From the NCBI GenBank assembly GCA_035489755.1, contig DATGZK010000038.1, forward strand, positions 1 to 64,000: 64,000 bases of DNA, written 5' to 3'. Each line of letters begins with the position of its first letter. Within the stretch, counting starts at the first letter, position 1. Under the pieces are notes generated by a model. That model had not been told where the DNA came from and searched no databases. It worked only from the letters and a program-made list of their open reading frames with translations. This document shows, piece after piece, positions 42,538-51,256 of this stretch. The stretch comes from UBA9160 sp035489755 (GTDB taxonomy: Bacteria; Myxococcota_A; UBA9160). The position numbers were made by a program, and so were the translations under genes.

Positions 42538-44024
42538 GGGGCACCTCGCCCCGGAGGAGCGGGCGGAGCCGACTCGACCGGCTGCTGGACGGCGGCCTCC
42601 AGGTCGCCCATCGCGTGCTGAACGCGAACCTTGGCGTCGAGCTGAATGCGTTCGGCCCGAGTGGCCTCGGCTTGCGCCGTGCGCAGGGCCAGGCGGTCCA
42701 CCGCCCCTGCGCGGAGCGCCTGATCTGTGGTTCGCACGCGTTCGTGCTCTGCGCTGATGAGGGATTCGCTCCGGCGCAGCGCTTCGCGGGCGGCCTCCTG
42801 GTTTGCGAGTGCGCGGTCGATCTCAGCGATCGCCTGCGCCTGGAGGGCCACGAACCGTGCCGCGGCCTCGCTGCGCCGCGCCTCCGCCTCCCCAATCGGC
42901 CCCTCGTTGCGATTCATGACCGGAAGCTCGACGGAAAGCCCGACCACGGCCCATTTGTTAAGACCTTGATCGTATTCGTAGCCGGGACCAATCCGCACGT
43001 CCGGGTACTGACGGGCGATCTCCAGCTGGAGCGCGGACTGCGTGGCCTCGTATTCCGCGAGGGCCGCTTTAAGATCGGCGCGGTTTTGGAGGCCCTCTCG
43101 CCGGATCTCCTCCGGCGAGAGACTCGCGAGGGCGCCCCCCGCGAGATCGGTATCGACGGAGAAGTCGATCTCGATCCCCTCAAGCGCGCGCGGTGTGAGA
43201 CCGAGCGCCTCGGCAAATCGCACCCACGCCTCCGCGCGCTGCCGCTCGACCTCGGCGAGATCTGCGGAAGATTGGAGCGCGGCGAGCCGAGCCGGCGCGA
43301 GCTCGGCCTGCGACGCTGCTCCGAGCCGCACCCTCTCCTCGAGCAGCGCGACCACCTGCTCCTCGATCGCGACCTCCTCGGCGAGCCGAAGAGCCCGCTC
43401 CCGGGCCGCGACGAAATCGAGCAGCTGAGCGCGCACCCGAGCGCGAACCTGCCAAGCTGCGTTGTCGAGGGCGAGCTCTGCGGCGCTGGCCAGCTCCTGC
43501 GCGCGCTCGATCCGGTACCCGCGCTTGCCCGCCGTCTCGATCGGCCAATCGAGCGAAACCGTCGCAAGCCAGGGCGACGGCCCGACACCCGCGTCGGTAT
43601 TCGAGACGTATTGCGGCAGAAAGGAAAGCGTCGGATTGGGTCGTGCGCCCGCGGTAGCGACACCCGCCTGCGCCACCTGCGACTGGGCGCGGGCGAGATC
43701 GAGGCTGGGCTGGAAGTAGAGCGCGACCAGAGTGAGCGCGGTTAAGTCCCACTTCTCAAGGGGCCACTGCGCCGGGGGATTGGGCAGAACTTTTTCGAAC
43801 AGAGAACGCAGCCCCGGATCGGTGAGCGAGCGGTTCTCGAGTGCGGCCGCCGACTCTGCGGGCGAAAGCGGCGCAGGCTCGAAGTGGCGACAGCCAAGTG
43901 AGAGGGCGGCAAGGGCAAGCGAGCTGCACACGGCGATCGCCCGGAAGGCACGCGCGGCCGAGCGCTTGGTGCGCTGGGCTTGGCGCAAGGACCGGAGTGC
44001 GTCCGTCCAACGTTCCGCGCTCAT
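42534..44024 (-). CDS. TolC-like outer-membrane efflux protein (OMF)
   Basis: This 496-residue protein is the outer-membrane channel of the RND operon. It has two OEP repeats rich in long amphipathic helices (for example LDLARAQSQVAQAGVA, and RSEAAARFVALQAQAIAEIDRALA split). The signal is probably of the lipoprotein type (LAALSLGCRH, Cys about residue 45). The start at ATG 44024 is chosen; the N-terminal region before the signal is long and basic and the ribosome site is weak, so the start is uncertain, with the frame open to 44216. The 3' end overlaps the adaptor start. Confidence 0.9.
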   Translation of the reverse strand: MSAERWTDALRSLRQAQRTKRSAARAFRAIAVCSSLALAALSLGCRHFEPAPLSPAESAAALENRSLTDPGLRSLFEKVLPNPPAQWPLEKWDLTALTLVALYFQPSLDLARAQSQVAQAGVATAGARPNPTLSFLPQYVSNTDAGVGPSPWLATVSLDWPIETAGKRGYRIERAQELASAAELALDNAAWQVRARVRAQLLDFVAARERALRLAEEVAIEEQVVALLEERVRLGAASQAELAPARLAALQSSADLAEVERQRAEAWVRFAEALGLTPRALEGIEIDFSVDTDLAGGALASLSPEEIRREGLQNRADLKAALAEYEATQSALQLEIARQYPDVRIGPGYEYDQGLNKWAVVGLSVELPVMNRNEGPIGEAEARRSEAAARFVALQAQAIAEIDRALANQEAAREALRRSESLISAEHERVRTTDQALRAGAVDRLALRTAQAEATRAERIQLDAKVRVQHAMGDLEAAVQQPVESAPPAPPGRGAP

Positions 44025-44246
44025 CCGCAAACCGCAAACCCATGGTCGGGCGGACGGGAGCAAAATCGCCCTCTGCGCATGCGATCCCCTTGCGAGCATC
44101 TTAGCTCCGTGTGTCACTGGGGCATTGGCTTGCCCTACGGTGAGATGAAGGCCAGAAAAAGGCGTCGGCATGAAACTGGCCGGTTGCGGGCGGCGAAGCG
44201 GAACCGAGTGCCCCATTCTCCGAGCTCAGACCCAAGGAGAGAAAAC

Positions 44247-45308
44247 GTGAACAGCCAATCCTCCTGGAAGACTCCTCTCACGCTCGTCGCGCTGGTGTTC
44301 CCGGCTCTCGCCGCACTCCCGAGCGAGGCTCCCGCGGGTCCTTCGGGCTATCAGCGCATCGCGACCCTCCCGCTCGGGGGACTCGGCGGCTGGGACTACC
44401 TCACCCTGGACTCCGCAACTCGCCGCCTCTTCATTTCCCGCGAGACGCGGGTCATCGTGCTCGACATAGACCGCGCAAAGGTGGTCGGCGAGATCCCTGA
44501 TACGCTTGGCGTTCACGGCATCGCGCTGGCGCCGGAGCTCGGGCGCGGATTTACCTCCAACGGCCGCTCGGCGAGCGTGACCATTTTCGACCTCAAGACC
44601 TTAAACGTGATCGGAAGCGTTAAGACCGGCGAGGGGCCCGACGCCATCGTCTACGACCCAAAGACGGGGCGCGTCCTTACCATGAATGGACGTTCACAAT
44701 CGGCCACCCTCATCGACGCGGCCTCGGGAGAGGTCACGGCGACGCTCGCACTCGGCGGTAAGCCCGAGTTCGCGGTGGCAGATGGCAAGGGCAGGATCTT
44801 CGTGAACCTGGAAGACCAATCAGCCGAGCTTGAAATCGATCCCGTAGCGCCCGGGATCGTCCATCGTTGGCCGCTCGCGCCCTGCACCGAGCCGAGCGGT
44901 CTTGCTATCGACCGCGAGCACCGGCGCCTATTTGCCGGATGCCACAATCGTATGATGGCCGTGATCGACGCGGACTCTGGCGAGGTGATTGCGACTCCGG
45001 CGATCGGCGCGGGCGTCGATGCCAACGCTTTTGATCCCGAAGCGCAGCTTGCATTCAGCTCCAACGGCGAGGGCACACTCACCATCGTGCATGAGGACTC
45101 TCCGGGCGACTTTCGCGTGATCGAAAATGTGGAAACGAAGCGCGGCGCACGGACCATGGCCCTCGACGAGAAGACACACAACGTGTACCTCGTGACCGCG
45201 GAGTTCGGCCCGACCCCGCCGCCTACGAACGAGACTCCGCGTCCGCGCCCACCTATTCTTGCCGACTCGTTTGTGGTCCTGGTGTATGGAGTCAAAGCGA
45301 GCCCGTGA
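44247..45308 (+). CDS. YVTN-type beta-propeller protein, secreted
   Basis: This 353-residue protein has a signal peptide (about residues 1-28, ending APAG) and then repeated YVTN/NHL-like blades, for example RRLFISRETRVIVLDIDRAK, GRGFTSNGRSASVTIFDLKT and GRVLTMNGRSQSATLIDAAS. It probably forms a seven-bladed propeller in the periplasm with no obvious catalytic residues. It starts with GTG at 44247, with AAGGAGAG six bases upstream. It is divergent from the RND operon over 222 bases and might share its control region. Similar propellers occur near metal and redox systems, but the function here is unknown. Confidence 0.88.
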   Translation: MNSQSSWKTPLTLVALVFPALAALPSEAPAGPSGYQRIATLPLGGLGGWDYLTLDSATRRLFISRETRVIVLDIDRAKVVGEIPDTLGVHGIALAPELGRGFTSNGRSASVTIFDLKTLNVIGSVKTGEGPDAIVYDPKTGRVLTMNGRSQSATLIDAASGEVTATLALGGKPEFAVADGKGRIFVNLEDQSAELEIDPVAPGIVHRWPLAPCTEPSGLAIDREHRRLFAGCHNRMMAVIDADSGEVIATPAIGAGVDANAFDPEAQLAFSSNGEGTLTIVHEDSPGDFRVIENVETKRGARTMALDEKTHNVYLVTAEFGPTPPPTNETPRPRPPILADSFVVLVYGVKASP

Positions 45309-45680
45309 AGGGGGACGCGGCGCCGACCGGGTAGGCTGCCGCGAGCGTGGCTGCGTGGGAGCCAGCGGCGTCTTGCGTTCGCGGACGCCCAGGCCCAGCC
45401 GCACCCGAGGGAAGGGGGTGCGGGCTCTTGCCCCCGCTCCCCCTCCGGCCGAGTGCAAAGCCACCGCCAATCTCGCTCCGCTCCTCTCTGCGCCTGCGAG
45501 AGCCCGCGTCCCTCTCCTGTGTGTGAGACAGAGGTCGGGCAAGAAGCCGGAGGTAGATCGCTGCCTTCCGTGTCCTCCGCTCGAGTGCGGCCCGTCCGTT
45601 GCAAAAGGCGGGCGCCTTCCTCTCCTCGCCCTCGAATGCTCGCTCAAGAACCGCAGAGAAGGGTTCGATAGTGAAAACCG
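45309..45680. other. Intergenic region (372 bases)
   Basis: No gene is supported on either strand. A GC hairpin can form between GGGG-t-GCGGG (45416-45425) and CCCGC-t-CCCC (45434-45443), without a T-run. I see no RNA gene. Confidence 0.5.
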
Positions 45681-46304
45681 ATGGGTCAGGCGGCGGAGCT
45701 ATCGGTCAAGGGCAGCCTCATGCTTGGGGTTGTGGTGACCATGCGACGCCATCGCAAGCAGGGCCGGATTAGCTCCGAGCAGCTCACGGCGCGCCTTAGC
45801 CGGGGCGCGCTTCAAATGATCGAGGAGAAGGTCGATATCGGTCGGTGGTATCCAATCCAGATCTTTTGCGAGCTTCTCGACCTCGACTGGGAGCTGGGTG
45901 GCCGCCGCGATCCCAACTACATGCGGGATGAGGGGGAGAAAGCCGCCGAGCGGCTCTTCGAGTCGGGGATCTACCAGCAGCTGAGCTACGCCGAGCGCGC
46001 TGGACGCGTGCGTGCCCGTGACGATCTGATCCGGCAAGCGAAGCTGATTACGACCATCACGGGCACGCTCTACAATTTCCTTACCTTTGAGGTCCGGTTC
46101 GACGCTGACAACGGCGATTCGCTCCAGATCTACTACGGGAATGCCGCGGCATTCTCCGAAGCCCTTCGCTACACGACGGAGGGCTTCATGAACCAGATCA
46201 ACAAGCGACAAAAGTCGTCCGCACGCTGGTCCAGCAAGCGCCAGCGGCCCGATCTTGTCGTCTTTACCCTCCCGCTGCCGCAGCGTCTCGCGCGCGAGAG
46301 CTGA
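45681..46304 (+). CDS. Unknown protein resembling DUF2378 (TIGR02265) family
   Basis: This 207-residue soluble protein has no signal or membrane segment. Its layout, with VKGSLMLG at the start, ALQMIEEKVDIGRWYPIQIF near residue 45, GIYQQLSYAER near 98 and a TITGTLYNFLTFEV stretch near 128, recalls the DUF2378/TIGR02265 paralogous family known mainly from myxobacteria. The match is from memory of the pattern and is not certain. The function of that family is unknown. The ATG at 45681 has no strong ribosome site. It lies 218 bases before the large M28-like protein. Confidence 0.68.
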   Translation: MGQAAELSVKGSLMLGVVVTMRRHRKQGRISSEQLTARLSRGALQMIEEKVDIGRWYPIQIFCELLDLDWELGGRRDPNYMRDEGEKAAERLFESGIYQQLSYAERAGRVRARDDLIRQAKLITTITGTLYNFLTFEVRFDADNGDSLQIYYGNAAAFSEALRYTTEGFMNQINKRQKSSARWSSKRQRPDLVVFTLPLPQRLARES

Positions 46305-46522
46305 GCCGAGCAAAACTCCGCGCCTCGTGGACCCCATTCCAAGACAGGCGTCGTCCCTCAGGCCACAAGACCCGCGAGAGTGCGGGAGAGGGAGTCGCTC
46401 TCGCCGCCAGCGCCCTCGCATTCGGGTCTTTCCAAGACCGGAAAAGAGCGGGAGATTCTTCGCTAAGACTTGATCGCCCACCCGCTCGCTCGTGCCCTCA
46501 ATGAAGCGAGAGGAGAAAGACC

Positions 46523-49483
46523 GTGGCGCAGCTTGGGTGGAAGAGCCTCGTTGCCGGCTGGCCCTGGTTCGAAGGGTCCGGGCGCTATCCGATCAGTGCC
46601 TATTCCGAGTTCATGCCGCCACCGCGTCTTGGTCTTGCGCCCTATGGCGAGGCCAACCCTTTCCTCTTCCGAGAGGACGATCCCGCGGGCTGGCATGTCA
46701 CGGAGTATGAGGAGGCCTTCGAGCTCCGTCCCGGGCTTTCTCGAATCGCTGAGCTTGTCATGGAGTCCATGGTGCACCTCGCAAATGGACGCGCGGCGCA
46801 TGGCATTTCACGGGCGAAGCTCCTCCACAATCCCTATTGGCCCGAGCCCTTGGCCAAGCGGAAAGGCCAGCTTTCGCACGAGCGCTTTGTCTTGCTGCTC
46901 TCTCTCTCGCTGGCTCGCACCCTGGACGACAAGGGGCGCGTGCGCTGGACGCTCTTCGGGAGTAGCGAGCAGGGTCCGGCTCGTGCGTTCTGGAAGAGTT
47001 TTTTCGAGGCACCGGGAGTCGAGCTGCCTGAGGAGCGCGCCCTTCGCGTCTTGCGCGGGCTCCTAGCCGCCGCCTTCGCCTTGCCCGAAACACAGCTCAC
47101 CGATCTGCGCGGCGCAGGACTGCGCATTCTTCCGCTCCGCGCTCCCGCGGCGTTTCCCTATTGGGATGAGGAGCCGCTCCCTCGGTGGACCCGCCGGCTC
47201 CTCTTCGACGAGGGAGAGCCGCTCCAAGGCCTGCGCTATCTCCTCACCTTTCGGCCGTTCTCCGAGCTTTCGCCGCCGCTCCAAAGCGCCTACCTGAAAG
47301 GGGAGCTCCACCTCTTGCCCTTTCCGGGAAGCCTCGCCTTCTGGGGAGCGCCACCCTACCAGACTCTCCAGCGAGAGCTCCCATTTGCGCTGCAGATTCC
47401 GCTCCTGCACCTCGTCGGACGCCACGAGGCGCCAAACGGCCTCCGCGTTCCGCAGTCCGGCTGGCTGCACGAGGTGACAGCCGCGCACGCCAGAGCGGAC
47501 GCGAACCACGGGCCCCTGCGCGACGGATTTACGCGTACGCACCGCTGGGCGCGGGTGCAGCGTCATCAAGATGAGCTTGCGCTTGGCACGCGCGAAGACA
47601 AGATGACACACGTTCTGTTCAGCGCGCTTCCCGACGAGCTGGGTCTTTACGGCAAGCCCATGGCGCGAAACGCCCAGGTTTGGTCCACAGACTTCCACTC
47701 CATTTTGGACGGGCCGGCAGCCAGAAGCACGGAGTTGGCCGCGGCCATCGCGGCCGTGAAGCAGGGCGGTCTTTTCGGCTACCGGTTCCAGTATCCCGCG
47801 ATGCAGCTCGGACACCACGCGGTCTATTGGCAGCGTCCACTGGTGGCCTATCTCGACCCGCACACCCAAAGAGCGAGCCTCTTGCCCGAGAATCTGCTCG
47901 GATATCTCACGGCATACGACACCCGGGAGCTTCGCCTCTCGGATCCCGTCGAGCTTTGGCCGCGCGTCCTGCAACGCGAGCCGCATCTTGCGGCCGTGCA
48001 GCTCCGAACCGAGGGAAAGGGGAGGTCGCCGCGCCAGGAGTCGCTAAACGCGCGCAAGCTGCTCGATGCCCCGCAGCTCCTCGGAAAGAGCCCCCTTCCG
48101 CGCTCATTTGCTCGTTCTCTGCTTAGCGCCCCGAAGCACGAGAGCTTGGACCAGTGGCTCGACGCCCTTCAGGGTAGATCCGGCGCTCCCGAGACCGGGC
48201 GACGCCTGGCAAGCGAGCTCCGAGCGATGATCACCTCTCGTCCCGATCCGCTGGCGAGTCCGCTCACCTATGGAAAGACGGCCCGACGCTCGTTCGAGGT
48301 CGCGTACTGGAAGACGATCGCGGATCTTGCCGAGGGTCGCTTTCTGACCAAGAACAACGCCGATTGCGTACTCGACTCACCCACGCAAAAGCATTTGCGC
48401 CATCACCATCGTGACTTAAATCCCCTCGGCAGCTACTTGCTGGATCACTACTGCTCGCTCGTCCGAGCGGCCGGTATGACCGGCCGAGCACTGGTCGGAG
48501 ATCTCCCCTTTAAGTGGAAGACGGATTTCGACTATGCCTGGATGGGCGGATGGCTCCACAATCAGCAAGGAGAGACGACGGAGCGAAATCTCATCCTCGC
48601 GATCCCCGGTCGCGATCGCAGCCAGGCCGTCATCATGGCCGACCACTATGACACCGCCTTCATGGAGGACCGCTACGAGCCTGCCCAGGGAGGAGACCGC
48701 GCCCGGCTAGCCGCGGCTGGGGCGGATGACAATCACTCCGCCACTGCGGCCTTGATGCTCGGGGCTCCGATCTTCCTCGCTTTGAGCCGGGAGGGACTCC
48801 TGGGCTGTGACGTCTGGCTGATTCATCTGACGGGCGAAGAGTTTCCTGCAGATTGCCTCGGGTCACGGCAGCTGTGCCAGTCCCTCGTGGAGGGCGATCT
48901 GCGCCTTCGCCTTTCCGACGGGGCCGTGCACGATCTCTCGAAGACGCGGGCGAGGGGCATCTACATCCTCGACATGATCGCTCATAACAACGAGCGGGAT
49001 CGAGACATCTTTCAGATGGCGCCCGGCACAGGCCCCGGCTCGATGTGGCTCGCCTACCAGGCGCACGTCGCAACGGAAGTCTGGAACGAGGGCACCAGGA
49101 AGTGGAACCGCAGGAGCTCACGGCGCCGCCTTGGGCGAGCTCGCCGCAGCAAAGTGTCGAAGAACATCCCTCCGATCGCCCAACACCTCGCTTTGCACGG
49201 CGAAGTGCGCCCGACCTATGACCCGCGAAGCACCCTTTTCAACACCGACGGCCAGATCTTTTCCGACGCAGGGGTACCCGTCGTGCTCTTCATGGAGAAC
49301 TACGACATCAACCGAGTTGGCTATCACGACAGCCATGACACCATGGCGAATATCGACCTCGATTTCGGGGCTGCCCTCGCGGCGATCGCCATCGAATCCG
49401 TCGCGCGTGCAGCGATCGAGCGACCGCCCGAACGACCCGCCTGGTGGACTCGCACGGAGCGAGCGAGGCCCCGTCGGACATAG
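46523..49483 (+). CDS. 986-residue protein with C-terminal M28-like zinc peptidase
   Basis: The C-terminal third (about residues 690-960) has the M28 metallopeptidase ligand set in order: His708 and Asp710 (MADHYDT), Asp735/Asp736 (GADDNHS), Glu772/Glu773 (TGEEFP), Asp817 (YILDMIAHNN) and His935 (GYHDSHDT). M28 enzymes are aminopeptidases or carboxypeptidases with two zinc ions. The first 680 residues are not recognised; they are Trp-, Pro- and Leu-rich, with an early GWPWFEGSGRYPISAYSEF element. No signal peptide or membrane helix is seen, which is odd for M28. GTG at 46523 has GAGGAGAAAG upstream. A basic stretch (RRSSRRRLGRARRSK) interrupts the peptidase near residue 866. Confidence 0.85.
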   Translation: MAQLGWKSLVAGWPWFEGSGRYPISAYSEFMPPPRLGLAPYGEANPFLFREDDPAGWHVTEYEEAFELRPGLSRIAELVMESMVHLANGRAAHGISRAKLLHNPYWPEPLAKRKGQLSHERFVLLLSLSLARTLDDKGRVRWTLFGSSEQGPARAFWKSFFEAPGVELPEERALRVLRGLLAAAFALPETQLTDLRGAGLRILPLRAPAAFPYWDEEPLPRWTRRLLFDEGEPLQGLRYLLTFRPFSELSPPLQSAYLKGELHLLPFPGSLAFWGAPPYQTLQRELPFALQIPLLHLVGRHEAPNGLRVPQSGWLHEVTAAHARADANHGPLRDGFTRTHRWARVQRHQDELALGTREDKMTHVLFSALPDELGLYGKPMARNAQVWSTDFHSILDGPAARSTELAAAIAAVKQGGLFGYRFQYPAMQLGHHAVYWQRPLVAYLDPHTQRASLLPENLLGYLTAYDTRELRLSDPVELWPRVLQREPHLAAVQLRTEGKGRSPRQESLNARKLLDAPQLLGKSPLPRSFARSLLSAPKHESLDQWLDALQGRSGAPETGRRLASELRAMITSRPDPLASPLTYGKTARRSFEVAYWKTIADLAEGRFLTKNNADCVLDSPTQKHLRHHHRDLNPLGSYLLDHYCSLVRAAGMTGRALVGDLPFKWKTDFDYAWMGGWLHNQQGETTERNLILAIPGRDRSQAVIMADHYDTAFMEDRYEPAQGGDRARLAAAGADDNHSATAALMLGAPIFLALSREGLLGCDVWLIHLTGEEFPADCLGSRQLCQSLVEGDLRLRLSDGAVHDLSKTRARGIYILDMIAHNNERDRDIFQMAPGTGPGSMWLAYQAHVATEVWNEGTRKWNRRSSRRRLGRARRSKVSKNIPPIAQHLALHGEVRPTYDPRSTLFNTDGQIFSDAGVPVVLFMENYDINRVGYHDSHDTMANIDLDFGAALAAIAIESVARAAIERPPERPAWWTRTERARPRRT

Positions 49484-49987
49484 GCTCTCTCTCAGCGACC
49501 TCACGGCGCGCACCCAAGAGAGGTCGCAATGGGGCTCCCCAAGAGCCGCCGTTCGCTGCTCGCCGGGTAGCGCGGCGGCAGAGGATCTCAGGCCCTCGAG
49601 AGAGCAAATTCAGCCAGAGATTCGGTTCGTTCCATCCAGAGCGCTCGCAAAACGCTGAACATCGAAGATGAGAGGCAGCATTTGCTCTTCTTCGTCCGTC
49701 TTAGATCGCTCGCTTGGGGTCTTGAGGCCGCACCGGCCTTCGTTCCCGCGCGCGAAGCACAGGAGCGCAGGCGTGGCTTTCGGCGGAATCACCTCAGATT
49801 TTGAGCAATTCAGAAAATCTCAATGTGAATTGGGAGAAAAATCGCTAGCGGCAGGCCGAAGTCTTGTGCAAACTAGCCGTCGCCTCCGATTTTCCTCACT
49901 CGCTGAGAAATCGGCGGACAGTACGCCGTAACAGTGCGCCACCCCGCCCCTACCTTTGGGCTCGGGCCAACGCGAAGGGAACAGTGC
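49484..49987. other. Intergenic region with low-GC patch (504 bases)
   Basis: No gene is supported. A patch at about 49790-49860 is markedly AT-richer than its surroundings and holds nested inverted repeats: AGATTTT (49796-49802) with AAAATCT (49814-49820), and CAATTC (49806-49811) with GAATTG (49827-49832). This is probably the control region of the small gene at 49988. Confidence 0.5.
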
Positions 49988-50194
49988 ATGGCTAGGTCGT
50001 CGCGGAAAAACTCAGGGAAGGAATGGACTGCCAGGGAAGTGCGCGCACTGCGTGAAGCAGCGCGAGGAGCAAAGCCGACGCGGCATATCGCGCAAGAACT
50101 GGGTCGGACCGTCGGCGCCGTCTACCAAAAGGCCCACGAAGAGCGCATCTCCTTCCGACGTGCCCGGCGGTCGCTCCGCAAGCGGCGCAAATAG
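49988..50194 (+). CDS. SANT/Myb-like small DNA-binding protein
   Basis: This 68-residue basic protein matches a small bacterial family resembling SANT/Myb domains: the helices are WTAREVRALREAARG, PTRHIAQELGRTVGAVYQKA and a basic C-terminal RRARRSLRKRRK. The second and third helices look like a helix-turn-helix with GRTVGAVYQKAHEE. Such proteins are common in proteobacteria and their function is unknown; DNA binding is probable. The ATG at 49988 is preferred because the family starts close before K-x-W-[ST]. It stands alone between two long gaps. Confidence 0.75.
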   Translation: MARSSRKNSGKEWTAREVRALREAARGAKPTRHIAQELGRTVGAVYQKAHEERISFRRARRSLRKRRK

Positions 50195-50713
50195 TCCTCG
50201 CGACTCGCGCAGCGCTGCGGCCGCTTGCCATTGTGCAAGCGGACTGCGGCGAGACGGTCGCGGGACCTAAGCCGAGAGCGCAGGCGCCTGAGCAGGGCGA
50301 CCCGAGGACCGATCGGAACGCCTTACGCCAAGAGCGTGGGAAATCCGACGTGCTCTGGTCCCTTGCTCGCGCGTGCGAAACGGGACGGTTGCCGCCTGCT
50401 CCTCGTCTGCGCGTCGCGTTGCGCGACGACGAAGACAATGCGTCCGGAGTGAGGAGGGCAGCATACACTCCGACGTGGATATGACTTGGTTCGCCGCCGA
50501 GAGACTGCCCACACGCGCTCTCCAAGTGGGCAGCTCGCCGCACACGTGCCCTCTTGGAGCTGAATATCGAAACGCTGTTTGACTGAGACTTGGTTGATGC
50601 AACGCGCGCAACTCGTTATTGCGAAAGGGTTTTCCGCGCTCACCCCGCAGCGCCGTCGCCCCCGCCTTGATCTCCTCGGAAGGCTTGTAGATCCTCTCAC
50701 CCATCGATTCCGG
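50195..50713. other. Intergenic region (519 bases)
   Basis: No credible coding frame is seen. Overlapping frames are Arg/Ala/Ser-rich in all directions, as expected of GC-rich non-coding DNA. No tRNA fold or terminator was found. The next gene may begin earlier, at 50579, which would shorten this gap. Confidence 0.45.
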
Positions 50714-51031
50714 ATGAAGTATTCTGTGTCGTCCTTTGAGGAGTCATGGCTCATGGCCGAGCGTGAACGCTCCATCCCGGATTCCGTCGCGAGCGAATCC
50801 CAAGAGGTCCTTGGTTTGCTGCGACGCCTCCGGGAAATCTTCGCACTCGAGATTCAAAACCTCGAGTCTTCGGGTCAAAGCCCGAACGCTGCCGCCTTGC
50901 ACGCGAAGGTTCACGACTCTCTGCTCCACGAACGCCGCTACGAGCGCCTCCTCCGTCTGCGCCGGATCCACGCGAAACTCCATAACCGCGAGCGTGTCCT
51001 CGCCGAAGGCGAGGCGTTCGGTCCGGAATAG
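50714..51031 (+). CDS. Small helical protein, unknown function
   Basis: This 105-residue protein is strongly helical and charged, with LGLLRRLREIFALEIQNLESS and LLHERRYERLLRLRRIH (shortened), suggesting a coiled coil or a helical bundle. I recognise no family. The codon pattern and amphipathic helices favour this frame over the reverse one. The ATG at 50714 is chosen, since the preceding residues from 50579 look less protein-like. No good ribosome site is visible, and it stands alone between gaps. Confidence 0.45.
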   Translation: MKYSVSSFEESWLMAERERSIPDSVASESQEVLGLLRRLREIFALEIQNLESSGQSPNAAALHAKVHDSLLHERRYERLLRLRRIHAKLHNRERVLAEGEAFGPE

Positions 51032-51256
51032 TCTCGCCGCGGGTGTGCACGAGAGTCGGTCCCACAAACCCGTCTTTCTCCAATCGATCGTGCGAGTCCT
51101 GCGCAAGGGCTCACCTCCAGCGCCTGCGGCGTCGCGAAAAGCTACGCAATCGAAGGATCTCCGCGCAGCGCGCGTCGGCGTGGGATCCCTCTGCGAAGCG
51201 CGGAACGCTGGGCCAAAGGAACTCGCATTCTAAAATGCCGACAGGCGATCGCCGTC

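Noticed and set aside
44025..44246. Possible cyclic-di-GMP or metal riboswitch in the divergent region before the RND operon
   Set aside because: Repeated GCAAACC-like words occur near 44027-44040, but no matching stems or conserved core could be built around them.
45416..45443. GC hairpin as a terminator for the YVTN gene
   Set aside because: The stem has a mismatch and there is no T-run after it, so it is noted only within the intergenic entry.
49668..49931. 87-residue plus-strand frame before the SANT-like gene
   Set aside because: Ser/Arg-rich, no ribosome site, and it runs through the AT-rich inverted-repeat patch that looks regulatory.
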